A DNA stretch of 64,000 nt from Burkholderia cepacia (GCF_029962485.1 NZ_CP073637.1:2976001-3040000); one strand, 5' to 3'; positions 54,499 to 64,000 are shown, counted from the first letter of the stretch. Program-made: numbers and translations. Notes: a model not told the origin generated them from the sequence alone.

Positions 54499-55545
54499 TT
54501 GAAGACCGTCCAAGCACTGGAATTCACTGCCCCGCGCGAAGACAACGCGCGCCTCGCCAATCTCTGCGGCCCGCTCGACGAGAACCTGCGGCAGATCGAA
54601 CAGGCGCTCGACGTCACGCTCGCGCGGCGCGGCCACCGGATCACGATCCGCGGACGCGGCGCCAAGCTCGCGCTCGCCGCGCTCGAAAACTTCTACAACC
54701 GGGCGCGCGATCCGCTGTCGGTCGACGACATCCAGCTCGCGCTGGTCGAAGTGCGCCACACGACCGGCAACGGCCGCCAGGACACGCTCGACGTGCGCTT
54801 CCGCGGCGACCCCGACCATCCGTTCGATGAGCCCGTCGTGCAGCTCGACGCCAGCGAGCCGGACGAAGAACCCGCGCCGAAGCTGTACACGCGGCGCGCC
54901 GACCTGCGCGGCCGTACGCCCGCGCAGCGCGAGTACCTGAAGCAGATCCTGTCGCACGACGTGACGTTCGGCATCGGGCCGGCCGGTACCGGCAAGACCT
55001 ACCTCGCGGTCGCCTGCGCGGTCGACGCGCTCGAGCGCGACCAGGTCAAGCGGATCGTGCTGACGCGCCCGGCCGTCGAAGCCGGCGAGCGGCTCGGCTT
55101 CCTGCCGGGCGATCTCGCGCAGAAGGTCGACCCGTACCTGCGCCCGCTGTACGACGCGCTGTACGACCTGCTCGGTTTCGACAAGACCGCGAAGATGTTC
55201 GAGCGCCAGATGATCGAGATCGCACCGCTCGCGTACATGCGCGGCCGCACGCTGAACCACGCGTTCATCATCCTCGACGAGGCGCAGAACACGACGCCCG
55301 AGCAGATGAAGATGTTCCTCACGCGGATCGGCTTCGGCTCGAAGGCCGTCGTGACCGGCGACACGAGCCAGGTCGACTTGCCGCGCGGTCACAAGAGCGG
55401 CCTCGTCGAAGCGCAGCAGGTGCTCGGCGGCGTGCGCGGCATCGCGCTCACGCGCTTCACGAGCGCGGACGTCGTGCGCCACCCGCTCGTCGCGCGCATC
55501 GTCGAGGCATACGACGAGTTCCACGCGCAGCACCAGGACGGCTGA
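54499..55545 (+). CDS. PhoH-family ATPase
   Basis: A 348-residue PhoH-like P-loop ATPase with an N-terminal RNA-binding-like region ([18 protein letters not shown], [20 protein letters not shown]) and Walker [12 protein letters not shown], Walker B (FIILDEAQN) and [14 protein letters not shown]. In many bacteria it neighbours ybeY and is tied to rRNA/RNA maturation. The start is TTG at 54499 ([10 protein letters not shown]) after an AGGAG; no ATG is nearby. A terminator follows at 55581. Confidence 0.9.
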   Translation: MKTVQALEFTAPREDNARLANLCGPLDENLRQIEQALDVTLARRGHRITIRGRGAKLALAALENFYNRARDPLSVDDIQLALVEVRHTTGNGRQDTLDVRFRGDPDHPFDEPVVQLDASEPDEEPAPKLYTRRADLRGRTPAQREYLKQILSHDVTFGIGPAGTGKTYLAVACAVDALERDQVKRIVLTRPAVEAGERLGFLPGDLAQKVDPYLRPLYDALYDLLGFDKTAKMFERQMIEIAPLAYMRGRTLNHAFIILDEAQNTTPEQMKMFLTRIGFGSKAVVTGDTSQVDLPRGHKSGLVEAQQVLGGVRGIALTRFTSADVVRHPLVARIVEAYDEFHAQHQDG

Positions 55546-55580
55546 CGGGCGGCGCCCGCGCGCGCTGCCCCGGCCTGCCG

Positions 55581-55617
55581 GCCCGGCCCGCCACACGGCG
55601 CGCCGGGCTTTTTTTCG
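55581..55617 (+). terminator. Rho-independent terminator after phoH
   Basis: GCCCGGC / GCCGGGC stem (with inner GC pairs) ending in TTTTTTT, starting 35 bases after the phoH stop. It separates phoH from ybeY. Confidence 0.82.
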
Positions 55618-55685
55618 CCCGTTCGAATGCGGGTGGGATCGGCCGTTTGGTGTATCCTCAACGCGTCCCAATCGCCGTACGCGTC

Positions 55686-56462
55686 ATGAAATCCTCCCGT
55701 TCCCGCAAGTCCGGTCGTGCCCAGTCCGCCGCGCCCGAATCCCCCCGTCTTTCGCTGTTCGACGCGAAGGGCAAGGCCCGCACCGTCAACGCACAAGGGC
55801 TGCGGATCGACTTCCCCGACGGTCGCAGCCTGATGTTCGACCTGTCGGGCAGTTCGGGCGACGCGGCCGTCGCGATCGTCGCGCAGCACAACGATCCGGC
55901 GATGCGCGCGAAGCTCGCGCTGCAGCCCGAGCACTACGACAGCGTGACGCTGCACGTGGGTGCCGAGCTCGCGCCGCGCGAAGACGATCTCGACGATGAA
56001 CCGCGCGCACTGGAACTCGACCTGTCCGTGCAGTACGGCGACGAGATCACGAGCGAGATGCGCAAGACGCTGCCCAAGCGCAAGCTGATCGCCGAATGGA
56101 TCGAGCCGGCGCTGTTCGCGAGCGCACAGCTCACCGTGCGCTTCGTCGGCGAAAACGAAGGCCGCACGCTGAACGCCGGCTACCGCCACAAGGACTACCC
56201 GACCAACGTGCTGACCTTCGCGTACGACGCGGCGCCCGACGGCACCGTGATCGGCGACCTCGTGCTGTGCTGCCCGGTCGTCGAGAAGGAAGCGCATGAA
56301 CAGGGCAAGCCGCTCACGGCCCACTACGCGCACCTGCTGGTGCACGGCGCGCTGCACGCGCAGGGCTACGACCACGAGACGAGCGACGAGGACGCGGCCG
56401 AAATGGAAGCGCTCGAAGTCGACATCCTCGCGAAGCTGGGCTTCCCGAACCCATACCAGTAA
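55686..56462 (+). CDS. ybeY: Endoribonuclease YbeY with N-terminal extension
   Basis: YbeY is a zinc-dependent endoribonuclease for 16S rRNA 3'-end maturation. The C-terminal 150 residues (from [14 protein letters not shown], about 109) form the YbeY core with the zinc motif [12 protein letters not shown]. The preceding 108 residues contain a plausible structured part ([40 protein letters not shown]) that most YbeY lack. I annotate from the ATG at 55686; an internal ATG at 55902 ([10 protein letters not shown]) would give 186 residues, closer to the usual size. Both lack a strong Shine-Dalgarno. Cytoplasmic. Confidence 0.87.
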   Translation: MKSSRSRKSGRAQSAAPESPRLSLFDAKGKARTVNAQGLRIDFPDGRSLMFDLSGSSGDAAVAIVAQHNDPAMRAKLALQPEHYDSVTLHVGAELAPREDDLDDEPRALELDLSVQYGDEITSEMRKTLPKRKLIAEWIEPALFASAQLTVRFVGENEGRTLNAGYRHKDYPTNVLTFAYDAAPDGTVIGDLVLCCPVVEKEAHEQGKPLTAHYAHLLVHGALHAQGYDHETSDEDAAEMEALEVDILAKLGFPNPYQ

Positions 56463-56474
56463 GCCTTCAGTACG

Positions 56475-57107
56475 ATGCGCAACGCCGCGATGCTCCCGTC
56501 CGCCTACCCGCCCGCGATCGGCGACGGGCGACTGCTGACGGAAGACGAGCTCGCGGCCTCGCTCGCGCACACGATGCGCGACTGGGACGGCCGGCAGGAT
56601 CTCTGGCTGTTCGGTTATGGCTCGCTGATCTGGAACCCCGGTCTGCCGACCGTCGCCGCCGTCCGCGGCAAGGTGCATGGCTACCACCGCGGGCTGTACC
56701 TGTGGTCGCGCGTGAACCGCGGCACGCCCGAACGCCCGGGCCTCGTACTCGCGCTCGATCGCGGCGGCTCGTGCTCGGGCATCGCATTCCGGCTGTCGGG
56801 CCCGACCGCGCAGCCGCACCTCGAGACGCTGTGGAAGCGCGAGATGCCCATGGGCTCGTACCGGCCCGCCTGGCTGCCGTGCTCGCTCGAGAATGGTGAA
56901 CGCGTAAACGCGCTCGCCTTCGTGATGCGCCGCGACGTACCGACCTATACGGGCAAGCTGTCCGACCCGATCGTGAAGGAAGTGTTCAGCTGCGCGACCG
57001 GCCGCTACGGCACGACGCTTGACTACGTGAGCCGCACGGTCGACGCGCTGCGCGCGAGCGGCATCCCCGATCGCGCACTCGAAGGGCTGCTCGCGCGATG
57101 CCGGTGA
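56475..57107 (+). CDS. chaC: Gamma-glutamylcyclotransferase, ChaC family
   Basis: A 210-residue ChaC-type enzyme that degrades glutathione to 5-oxoproline and Cys-Gly. The substrate loop LWLFGYGSLIWNPG (family YGSL motif), the conserved EEYLWKREM-like LETLWKREMPMGSY with the catalytic Glu region and CSLENGERVNALAF are present. The ATG at 56475 is 12 bases after the ybeY stop, so it is co-transcribed with ybeY. Confidence 0.9.
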   Translation: MRNAAMLPSAYPPAIGDGRLLTEDELAASLAHTMRDWDGRQDLWLFGYGSLIWNPGLPTVAAVRGKVHGYHRGLYLWSRVNRGTPERPGLVLALDRGGSCSGIAFRLSGPTAQPHLETLWKREMPMGSYRPAWLPCSLENGERVNALAFVMRRDVPTYTGKLSDPIVKEVFSCATGRYGTTLDYVSRTVDALRASGIPDRALEGLLARCR

Positions 57108-57177
57108 CGCGGCCCGACGCCCGGCTGGCCGTCACGCGATCCCGCGCCGCCTGCGCATTCGAACGAGGTTCCCGCCG

Positions 57178-57327
57178 ATGAAACCGTCACGCTGGTCGCG
57201 CTGCAAGGTCGCCGCGCTGCTCGTCGCCGCGAGCGTCGCGCTCTCCGGCTGCGGGATCCTGGGCTGCGGCGGCGCCGCGACCAACGGTGCGGCCGCCGGC
57301 GGCTGCTCGGCCGGCATGCGCTTCTGA
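57178..57327 (+). CDS. Small Gly/Ala/Cys-rich lipoprotein (49 residues)
   Basis: A 49-residue protein with a basic N-terminus (MKPSRWSRCK), a hydrophobic helix and the lipobox L-S-G-C (Cys25). The mature part is 25 residues of Gly, Ala and Cys (C25, C29, C43). GAGG lies 9 bases before the ATG. It matches the layout of small entericidin-like or unnamed lipoproteins. Not recognised further; the lipobox and start site make it a real gene. Confidence 0.7.
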   Translation: MKPSRWSRCKVAALLVAASVALSGCGILGCGGAATNGAAAGGCSAGMRF

Positions 57328-57647
57328 GCCTTCTTCCCCGCAGCCGTCTTCGGCAGCCATCGCATGCGGCAGATTGCCGCCGGCACCCACCGGTCGGCCG
57401 GTCGTTTCCCCGCGTCGGGCCGGCCCTGCCTGCCCGAACCCGTTTTTTGCCGCTGCTGCGCCTTCGCCCTTTTCTGAGATAGGATGGACCCGAGGACGAT
57501 GTCGCGCCCGGCGCGGCCGTCCGCGAGCGGGGCCCGCGCGCAACCCGCCCTGGCCGTACGGCCGGGGTGACACGGTCGCGTCGTGCCCTTGGTGTATCCT
57601 TGCCTACTCCGTGACAGCGCGCTCCGGCATGACCCGGGCGCACCACC
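57328..57647. other. Intergenic region before corC
   Basis: About 320 bases with no gene supported. Near its end TTGGTGTATCCT (57589-57600) repeats exactly the 12-mer found upstream of ybeY at 55647-55658. It is probably the core of both promoters, with TATCCT as -10. Confidence 0.5.
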
Positions 57648-58535
57648 ATGAACGATTCGTATCCCAGTCGTAAGCTAACCGACAAACCGCAAGAAAAGCG
57701 CTCGCTGCTCGAGCGCCTGACCGACTTCATCTCGCCCGAGCCCGAATCCCGCGGCGAGTTGCTGGAAATCCTCCAGGACGCTCACGAACGCAACCTGATC
57801 GACGCCGACTCGCTGTCGATGATCGAAGGCGTGTTCCAGGTATCCGATCTGTGCGCCCGCGACATCATGGTGCCGCGCGCGCAGATGGACGCGATCAACA
57901 TCGCCGACAAGCCCGAGGATTTCATCCCGTTCGTGCTCGAAAAAGCGCACTCGCGCTACCCCGTGTACGAGGAGAACCGCGACAACGTCATCGGCGTGCT
58001 GCTCGCGAAGGATCTGCTGCGTTTTTACGCCGAGGAAGAATTCGACGTGCGCGGGATGCTGCGCCCGGCCGTGTTTATCCCGGAATCGAAGCGCCTGAAC
58101 GTGCTGCTCCACGACTTCCGCGTGAACCGCAACCACCTGGCGATCGTCGTCGACGAATACGGCGGCGTCGCAGGCCTGATCACGATCGAGGACGTCCTCG
58201 AGCAGATCGTCGGCGACATCGAGGACGAATACGACTTCGACGAGGAAGCCGGCAACATCATCTCGGGGCCGGACGGCCGCTTCCGCGTGCGCGCGCTCAC
58301 CGAGATCGAACAGTTCAACGAGGCGTTCGGCACCGATTTCCCCGACGACGAAGTCGACACGATCGGCGGCCTGATCACCCATCATTTCGGACGCGTGCCG
58401 CACCGCGGCGAGAAGCTGCAGCTCGGCAACCTCGTGTTCGAGATCCAGCGCGGCGATGCGCGCCAGGTGCATGTGCTGCTGGTGCGCCGCAATCCGCTCG
58501 CCAGCCGTCGCGCCGAAACCTCGCACGAAGACTGA
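57648..58535 (+). CDS. corC: HlyC/CorC-family CBS-domain protein
   Basis: A 295-residue soluble protein with two CBS domains (VSDLCARDIMVPRAQMDAIN and the SRYPVYEENRDNVIGVLLAK repeat, then the second around RNHLAIVVDEYGGVAGLITI) and a C-terminal CorC_HlyC domain (VRALTEIEQFNEAFGTDFPD). Members act in magnesium/cobalt efflux. In many bacteria corC lies between ybeY and lnt, exactly as here. The ATG at 57648 begins MNDSYPSRKL. lnt starts 52 bases after its stop. Confidence 0.92.
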   Translation: MNDSYPSRKLTDKPQEKRSLLERLTDFISPEPESRGELLEILQDAHERNLIDADSLSMIEGVFQVSDLCARDIMVPRAQMDAINIADKPEDFIPFVLEKAHSRYPVYEENRDNVIGVLLAKDLLRFYAEEEFDVRGMLRPAVFIPESKRLNVLLHDFRVNRNHLAIVVDEYGGVAGLITIEDVLEQIVGDIEDEYDFDEEAGNIISGPDGRFRVRALTEIEQFNEAFGTDFPDDEVDTIGGLITHHFGRVPHRGEKLQLGNLVFEIQRGDARQVHVLLVRRNPLASRRAETSHED

Positions 58536-58587
58536 CCGCTCCGCGCCAGCCGCGTTTCCTTCAACCGCTCGCCCACTTCCGCTTCAC

Positions 58588-60288
58588 ATGGACGATCCGA
58601 TCCCGTCCCGCCCGGCTGGCGGCCTCCTCGCGCCGGCGCCCGGCCGCGCGCTGCCGCGCTGGCATTACCCGGCCGCGCTGCTCGCCGGCGCCGCCAATAC
58701 GCTCAGCTTCGCACCGACGCCGCATGGCGGCTGGCTGCAACTCGTCGTATTCGTCTGGTTTTTCGCGCAACTGACGCGCACGTCGAGCTGGCGCGGCGCC
58801 GCGCTCACCGGCGGCGCGTTCGGCTTCGGCAACTTCATCAGCGGCATCTGGTGGCTCTACATCAGCATGCACGTGTACGGCGAGATGGCCGCGCCGCTCG
58901 CGGGCGGCGCGCTCGTGCTGTTCGCGCTGTACCTGTCGCTGTATCCGGCGTTCTCGGCCGGGCTGTGGTCGTTCTGCGCGGGTCATGCGTGGCATCGCCG
59001 CACCCCTGATCCGCGTCCGTTCTCGCCGACCTGGCACGGCGCGTTCGCGTTCGCGAGCGCGTGGGCCTTCAGCGAATGGCTGCGCGGCACGCTGTTCACC
59101 GGCTTTCCGTGGCTCGCCAGCGGCTACCCGCAGGTCGACGGCCCGTTCGCAGGCTTCGCGCCGGTGGTCGGCGTGTACGGGATCGCATGGGTGCTCGCGC
59201 TGTTCGCCGCGCTGGTCGTGCAGGCGCTCGCCGCCGCACGCCCGTCGCCCGCGCGTGACCCCGGCCCCGGCAGTGCGGGCGGCAACGCGCGCGTGCGCAT
59301 CGCCGCACCGGCCGGCGTGGCGGTCGCGCTCATCGCGGCCGGCCTCGGGCTGTCGCAGGTCACGTGGACGGTGCCCGCGAATGCACCGCTCACCGTGCGG
59401 CTGCTGCAGGGCAACGTGAAGCAGGACATCAAGTTCGAGCAGGAAGGCATCGACGCGGCGATCAAGATGTACCAGCAGATGATCATCGAGAAGCCGGCCG
59501 ACCTGATCGTCACGCCGGAGACCGCGATCGCGGTGATGATCCAGGAGCTGCCCGAGCCGTTCGCCGTCGCGATCCGCAAGTTCAGCGACACGACGAGTTC
59601 GGCCGTGCTGTTCGGCGCGGTCGGCGCGTCGGTGACCGAGGACGGCCACTACGTCGACTATACGAACAGCCTGTACGGCGTGACGCCGAACTCGCGCGAC
59701 ATCTATCACTACGACAAGCACCATCTCGTGCCCTTCGGCGAATTCATCCCGTGGGGCTTCCGGTGGTTCGTCAACCTGATGAAGATGCCGCTCGGCGATT
59801 TCGCGCGCGGCGCGCCGGTGCAGAAGCCGTTCCTCGTGCACAACCAGCCGGTGATGGCCGACATCTGCTACGAGGACTTGTTCGGCGAGGAAATCGCCGC
59901 GACGATCCGCGACAACCCGCAGCCGCCGGGCGTGCTCGTCAACGTAACGAACCTCGCGTGGTTCGGCGACACGATCGCGCTCGACCAGCACCTGCAGATC
60001 GCGCGGATGCGCTCGCTCGAAACGGGCCGGCCGATGCTGCGTTCGACCAACACGGGGATGACGGCCGCGATCGATGCGCACGGGCGCGTACTCGGCCAGC
60101 TGAAGCCGTTCACGATCGGTTCGCTGGATGTGCGGATCGAAGGCACGAGCGGCTTCACGCCTTACGTGACGAGCGGCAACAACATCGTGCTCGCGGTGTC
60201 GTTCGTGCTGCTGGCGTTCGGCTTCACGTTCGGGCCGGGGCTGCGCCGGCGCAACGGCCGGAAGACCGGCGACGACCAGCCCGAATGA
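58588..60288 (+). CDS. lnt: Apolipoprotein N-acyltransferase
   Basis: A 566-residue inner-membrane enzyme adding the third acyl chain to lipoproteins. Multiple helices occupy the first half, and the C-terminal nitrilase-like domain has the catalytic triad Glu311 (VTPETAI), Lys377 (HYDKHHLVPFGE) and Cys427 (ADICYEDLF). The ATG at 58588 (MDDPIPSRPA) is the likely start. With corC it forms an operon. Confidence 0.95.
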   Translation: MDDPIPSRPAGGLLAPAPGRALPRWHYPAALLAGAANTLSFAPTPHGGWLQLVVFVWFFAQLTRTSSWRGAALTGGAFGFGNFISGIWWLYISMHVYGEMAAPLAGGALVLFALYLSLYPAFSAGLWSFCAGHAWHRRTPDPRPFSPTWHGAFAFASAWAFSEWLRGTLFTGFPWLASGYPQVDGPFAGFAPVVGVYGIAWVLALFAALVVQALAAARPSPARDPGPGSAGGNARVRIAAPAGVAVALIAAGLGLSQVTWTVPANAPLTVRLLQGNVKQDIKFEQEGIDAAIKMYQQMIIEKPADLIVTPETAIAVMIQELPEPFAVAIRKFSDTTSSAVLFGAVGASVTEDGHYVDYTNSLYGVTPNSRDIYHYDKHHLVPFGEFIPWGFRWFVNLMKMPLGDFARGAPVQKPFLVHNQPVMADICYEDLFGEEIAATIRDNPQPPGVLVNVTNLAWFGDTIALDQHLQIARMRSLETGRPMLRSTNTGMTAAIDAHGRVLGQLKPFTIGSLDVRIEGTSGFTPYVTSGNNIVLAVSFVLLAFGFTFGPGLRRRNGRKTGDDQPE

Positions 60289-60294
60289 GGCAAA

Positions 60295-60355
60295 CGGCCG
60301 CCGCTGCGCACGGCGGCCGACGACCGTGAACCGGCAGGCCGCTCAGGCCTGCCGG
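60295..60355. terminator. Hairpins between convergent lnt and TPR genes
   Basis: Two hairpins: CGGCCGCCG / CGGCGGCCG (60295-60319) and CCGGCAGGCC / GGCCTGCCGG (60331-60355); the second covers the end of the minus-strand gene. T runs are weak, so termination in either direction is plausible but unproved. Confidence 0.55.
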
Positions 60356-62034
60356 GCCGCTTGATCCAGTCGACCCGGCTGCGCGGCCAGGCTCCGCAGG
60401 TCGCGACTCGCCGCCTCCATCACCGGCGCCCACGCACCGAACGTCGACTGCCGGTACAACGTGGCGGTCGGATACCACGGGCTGTCCGTGCGTTCGAGCA
60501 TCCATGGCCAGTGCGGATTCACGTCGAGCAGCACCCAGGTGCGCGCACCGAGCGCGCCCGCCAGGTGTGCGACCGACGTGCATACGGTAATCACGAGATC
60601 CAGCGCGCCGATGAACGCGGCCGTATCGTCGAAGCTCGTCAGTTCCGCCGTGAAATCCTCGACCGCGAAGCCGGCCGCGCGTGCCGCGGCGACATCCGCG
60701 TGCGCGCCCGGTTGCAGCGAATAAAACGCGACGCCGTCGATCCCGCGAAACGCATCGGCATAGCGCTCGAGCCCGACGCGCCGGAACGGGTTGCGCTGGT
60801 GGCCCGCGCTGCCCGTCCACACGAGCCCGACCTTCAGCCGACGTTCGCCGGCAAGCCGCGCGCGCCACGCGTCGCACGCATCGGAGTCGGCCCGCAGGTA
60901 CGGCACCGACGACGCGAGCGTCGACGCTTCCATCCCGAGCATCAGCGGCAGGCCGATCAGCGGCACCTCGTAGTCGAACGCCGGCAGCGTGTCGACACCG
61001 CCGCCCGCGCCAAAATCATCCGCGTACGCGCCAAGGCTGCGCTGCATCAGCGTGCCGACCTGCGGGAACGTATTCCACACGAGCCGGCCGCCTTCGCGAT
61101 GGACGCGCTCCGCGAGCGGCGCGACGAAGCGGCAAAACTGCAGCACGTCGCCCAGGCCCTGCTCGCCCCACACCAGCAGCGTCTTGCCCGCGAGCGGCTC
61201 GCCCTGCCAGCGCGGGCCCGGCAGCACCGGCCGGCGGCCGCGCAACTCGCCCGCGCCGTCCCAGCGCGCCTCGTGGCCGCGCCAGCCGGCCGCGTAGTTG
61301 CCGCGCACGAGCTGGATGATCGCCAGGTTGAAACGGAACGACGCGTCGTCGGGCGCCAGCTCGCATGCGCGCGCCGCGTAGCGCTCGGCATCGTCCCAGC
61401 GCTGCGCCTCCTTCATCGCCATCGCGACGTTGTTCATCGCAAGCGCGTTGCCCGGCGCGAGGTCGGCCAGCCGCGCGGCGCACGCGAGTGCGCCGTCGAG
61501 GTCGTGCGTCGCGATCCGCGCGACGACGAGATTGATCCACGCCTGCACGTCTTGCGGATCGTGCTGCACGGCCGCGTCGAGCAGCGCGATCTCCTCGGTG
61601 CGATCGCCGCTGGACAGCCGCAGCGCGATCGCGAGGTTGTTGCGCAGCGACGGCCGGCCGGCATCGATCGCCAGCGCCGCGCGGTACGGCGCGACGGCGT
61701 CCGCATGGCGGTCGGCCATCTGCAGCGCATAGCCGTGATTGAAGTACGCGGTCGCGCCCGGCTGCACGCGCACCGCGCACTCGGCGAGCGCAAGCGCGTC
61801 GGCCGTGCGCTGCCGCGCGACGAGCGCCGTCGTGAGTTGCGCAAGTGCATCGGCATCGACCGCATGCAGATGGGCGGCGGCGGCGAGCCACAGATCGTGT
61901 GCGGCGCGCTCGCCGCGCGCCTGCGCGTCGGCGGCCTGCCCGAGCAGCGCGAGGAACGGCGGCAGCAGCGGAATGAGGAGTTCGGTCGGGTCGTCCATGC
62001 AGTCGGCGTCGGAAAGCGGTGACGCGGCACGCAT
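60343..62034 (-). CDS. TPR-repeat protein with glycosyltransferase-like domain
   Basis: A 563-residue protein. The N-terminal half has about seven tetratricopeptide-like helices ([60 protein letters not shown]). The C-terminal half ([58 protein letters not shown]) resembles the GT9/heptosyltransferase-type Rossmann domain. No signal peptide. Substrate unknown. The ATG at 62034 is used; Met13 at 61998 is possible. Convergent with lnt and divergent from glyQ. Confidence 0.82.
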   Translation of the reverse strand: MRAASPLSDADCMDDPTELLIPLLPPFLALLGQAADAQARGERAAHDLWLAAAAHLHAVDADALAQLTTALVARQRTADALALAECAVRVQPGATAYFNHGYALQMADRHADAVAPYRAALAIDAGRPSLRNNLAIALRLSSGDRTEEIALLDAAVQHDPQDVQAWINLVVARIATHDLDGALACAARLADLAPGNALAMNNVAMAMKEAQRWDDAERYAARACELAPDDASFRFNLAIIQLVRGNYAAGWRGHEARWDGAGELRGRRPVLPGPRWQGEPLAGKTLLVWGEQGLGDVLQFCRFVAPLAERVHREGGRLVWNTFPQVGTLMQRSLGAYADDFGAGGGVDTLPAFDYEVPLIGLPLMLGMEASTLASSVPYLRADSDACDAWRARLAGERRLKVGLVWTGSAGHQRNPFRRVGLERYADAFRGIDGVAFYSLQPGAHADVAAARAAGFAVEDFTAELTSFDDTAAFIGALDLVITVCTSVAHLAGALGARTWVLLDVNPHWPWMLERTDSPWYPTATLYRQSTFGAWAPVMEAASRDLRSLAAQPGRLDQAARQA

Positions 62035-62319
62035 GACGCGCGCCGCAATATGCGCATCTTAACGCTCGCGCGCGGCGGCACGGCACACGCGTCGCGACAG
62101 GCCCGCGGACGGCCGGACGGGCCGCGCCGGCCACCCGTGCGCACCCTCCGGAAGCGGGCCGGCGGCGGTGTCGCCCGCGTTCCGGCCGCATCCGGTCGCC
62201 GATCCGGTAAAATTACGCGTTTCAGCACACTAACAAGCCGCGCCGCCGCGCGAGCCGACCCTCCGGGCCCCGCCCGGAGCGCCGCCCGCAACGGAGCGCC
62301 AGCGCCACGAAGGCTCTTC

Positions 62320-63324
62320 ATGCTTACGTTTCAGCAAATCATCCTGACGCTGCAGTCCTACTGGGACAAGCAGGGTTGCGCCCTGCTCCAGCCCATCGAC
62401 ATGGAAGTCGGCGCGGGCACGTCGCACGTCCACACGTTCCTGCGCGCGGTCGGCCCCGAGCCGTGGCGCGCCGCGTACGTGCAGCCGTCGCGCCGCCCGA
62501 AGGACGGCCGCTACGGCGAGAACCCGAACCGCCTGCAGCACTACTACCAGTACCAGGTCGTGCTCAAGCCGGCGCCGGAAAACATCCTCGACCTGTACCT
62601 CGGCTCGCTCGAAGCGCTCGGCTTCGACCTGAAGCAGAACGACGTGCGCTTCGTCGAGGACGACTGGGAAAACCCGACGCTCGGCGCGTGGGGCCTCGGC
62701 TGGGAAGTGTGGCTGAACGGGATGGAAGTCACGCAGTTCACGTACTTCCAGGAAGTCGGCGGCCTCGAATGCAAGCCGGTGCTCGGCGAGATCACGTACG
62801 GCCTCGAACGCCTCGCGATGTACCTGCAGAAGGTCGAGAACGTGTACGACCTCGTGTGGACCGAATGGGAAGAGCAAGGCCCGAACGGCCCCGAGCTGCG
62901 CCGCCTGTCGTACGGCGACGTGTACCACCAGAACGAGGTCGAGCAGTCGACCTACAACTTCGAGCACGCGAACGTCGACCTGCTGTTCACGTTCTTCAAC
63001 AGCTACGAAGCGGAAGCGAAGAAGATGATCGACGCGCAGCTCGCGCTGCCCGCGTACGAACTCGTGCTGAAGGCCGGCCACACGTTCAACCTGCTCGACG
63101 CGCGCGGCGCGATCTCGGTCACCGAGCGTGCGGCGTACATCGGCCGCATCCGCGCACTGTCGCGTCTCGTCGCACAGGCTTACTACGACTCGCGCGAGAA
63201 GCTCGGCTTCCCGATGCTCGGCAACCCGCCGGGCGTGCCGGGCCTCACCACCGACGCCCAGGACGCCGCGCAGCCGGCATGGGCGCCGCCGCTCAAGGTC
63301 GAACGCAAGATCGATCAGGACTGA
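62320..63324 (+). CDS. glyQ: Glycyl-tRNA synthetase alpha subunit
   Basis: A 334-residue alpha subunit of the bacterial alpha2-beta2 GlyRS with the typical start [20 protein letters not shown] and class II motifs ([37 protein letters not shown]). It binds ATP and glycine while the beta subunit binds tRNA. A TAAAAT hexamer at 62208-62213 is a candidate -10. It precedes glyS by 22 bases. Confidence 0.97.
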   Translation: MLTFQQIILTLQSYWDKQGCALLQPIDMEVGAGTSHVHTFLRAVGPEPWRAAYVQPSRRPKDGRYGENPNRLQHYYQYQVVLKPAPENILDLYLGSLEALGFDLKQNDVRFVEDDWENPTLGAWGLGWEVWLNGMEVTQFTYFQEVGGLECKPVLGEITYGLERLAMYLQKVENVYDLVWTEWEEQGPNGPELRRLSYGDVYHQNEVEQSTYNFEHANVDLLFTFFNSYEAEAKKMIDAQLALPAYELVLKAGHTFNLLDARGAISVTERAAYIGRIRALSRLVAQAYYDSREKLGFPMLGNPPGVPGLTTDAQDAAQPAWAPPLKVERKIDQD

Positions 63325-63346
63325 CGAGACGAGAATTATTCCAATC

Positions 63347-64000
63347 ATGACGCACAATCATCCCGCCCCCCTGCTCGTCGAACTGCTGACCGAAGAGCTG
63401 CCGCCGAAGGCCCTCGCGCGCCTCGGCGACGCATTCGCCGAAGGTATCGCGCAACGCCTCGCGGCGCGCGACCTCGTCGAAGGCGAACTCGTGTTCGAAC
63501 GCTACGCCACGCCGCGCCGCCTCGCCGTCGTCGTGCAGAACGTGCGCGCCGTTGCGCCTGAAAAGCAGGTCCGCGAAAAAGTCCTGCCGGTGTCGGTCGC
63601 ACTCGACGCGCAAGGCAAGCCGACGGCCCCGCTCGCGAAGAAGCTCGCGGCGCTCGGCCACCCGAACCTGTCGATCGCCGATCTCGAGCGCGCGCAGGAC
63701 GGCAAGGCCGAAGCCTTCTTCATCAATTATTCGGCGGCCGGCGCCACGCTCGCGGACGGCCTGCAGGCCGCGCTCGACGAAGCGCTCGCGAAGCTGCCGA
63801 TCCCGAAGTTCATGACGTACCAGCGCCCGGACGGCTCCGACGTGAAGTTCGTGCGCCCGGTGCATCGCCTGACGGTGCTGCACGACGACCGCGTCGTGCC
63901 CGTCACCGCGTTCGGCGTCGATGCCGGCGACACCACGCTCGGCCACCGCTTCCTGTCCGACGGCCTCGTCGCGATCCAGCATGCGCGCGCGTACGCCGAC
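63347..64000 (+). CDS. glyS: Glycyl-tRNA synthetase beta subunit (5' part only)
   Basis: The first 218 codons of the beta subunit; the gene runs off the window edge. The N-terminus PAPLLVELLTEELPPKALAR is typical of GlyS, with KKLAALGHPNL and the DVKFVRPVHRLTVLHDDRV region conserved. Full-length GlyS is about 690-700 residues, so two-thirds is missing. The ATG is at 63347. Confidence 0.95.
   Translation, partial: MTHNHPAPLLVELLTEELPPKALARLGDAFAEGIAQRLAARDLVEGELVFERYATPRRLAVVVQNVRAVAPEKQVREKVLPVSVALDAQGKPTAPLAKKLAALGHPNLSIADLERAQDGKAEAFFINYSAAGATLADGLQAALDEALAKLPIPKFMTYQRPDGSDVKFVRPVHRLTVLHDDRVVPVTAFGVDAGDTTLGHRFLSDGLVAIQHARAYAD

Noticed and set aside
62035..62319. A T-box or other tRNA-sensing leader before glyQ
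   Set aside because: T-boxes are mainly Firmicutes/Actinobacteria features and no T-box core sequence is visible.

Overview
The window is a GC-rich (roughly two-thirds G+C) chromosomal segment from a betaproteobacterium. Gene content and order point to Burkholderia, most likely the Burkholderia cepacia complex: a pilin gene next to a PglL-type O-oligosaccharyltransferase, then terC, sucD-sucC, recX-recA, a TctDE-like two-component system, glpR/glpD-glpK-glpF, and miaB-phoH-ybeY-corC-lnt-glyQ-glyS. This rests on protein recognition alone; the species cannot be fixed from the window. I see no insertion sequence, integrase, prophage, CRISPR array or rRNA. The segment looks like core chromosome with catabolic and regulatory cassettes between housekeeping operons.

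Layout. 0-9.4 kb, mostly minus strand: small TonB-like lipoprotein, PglL, PilA, TerC, succinyl-CoA synthetase, a DUF2889 protein, RecX and RecA. recA has a clear sigma70 promoter with a LexA box. 9.4-13.9 kb: response regulator, sensor kinase, a metabolite:H+ symporter with a large inserted loop, and a tRNA(CAU) with its own promoter and terminator. 13.9-23.4 kb: LysR and GlxA-type regulators, an isonitrile-hydratase-like protein, a cupin, an orphan PAAR protein, an apparent MFS transporter-amidase-porin unit facing a LysR regulator across a palindromic LysR box, and a MAPEG protein. 23.8-31 kb: a 1035-residue penicillin-binding-protein-like enzyme, two small zinc-type proteins, a galactonate unit (FadR-type regulator and DgoD) and a CopD-like membrane protein. 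31-36.3 kb: two c-type cytochromes (two and three hemes), RhlE helicase, an unrecognised protein and a di-iron ferritin-like protein. 36.5-44.3 kb: gamma-glutamyltransferase and the glycerol regulon with a GlpR operator array. 44.4-48.5 kb: LacI regulator, sugar isomerase/epimerase-like protein, inositol dehydrogenase and a HAD phosphatase. 48.5-52.9 kb: ribB behind an FMN riboswitch, an XRE-cupin regulator, and a drug-efflux-like MFS gene divergent from a LysR gene. 53-64 kb: the miaB to glyS housekeeping run, cut off by the window edge inside glyS.

How they work together: most catabolic units pair a one-component regulator with a divergent or adjacent operon, and several intergenic regions carry exact dyads that are good operator candidates. 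The strongest oddities are a GlpF channel whose second NPA motif reads SPA, a FadR-family regulator whose DNA-binding domain begins upstream of any ATG/GTG/TTG codon, a YbeY with an N-terminal extension of about 108 residues, an orphan pair of multiheme cytochromes, and a very large non-canonical class A PBP. I found no convincing new multi-gene defence or mobile system.
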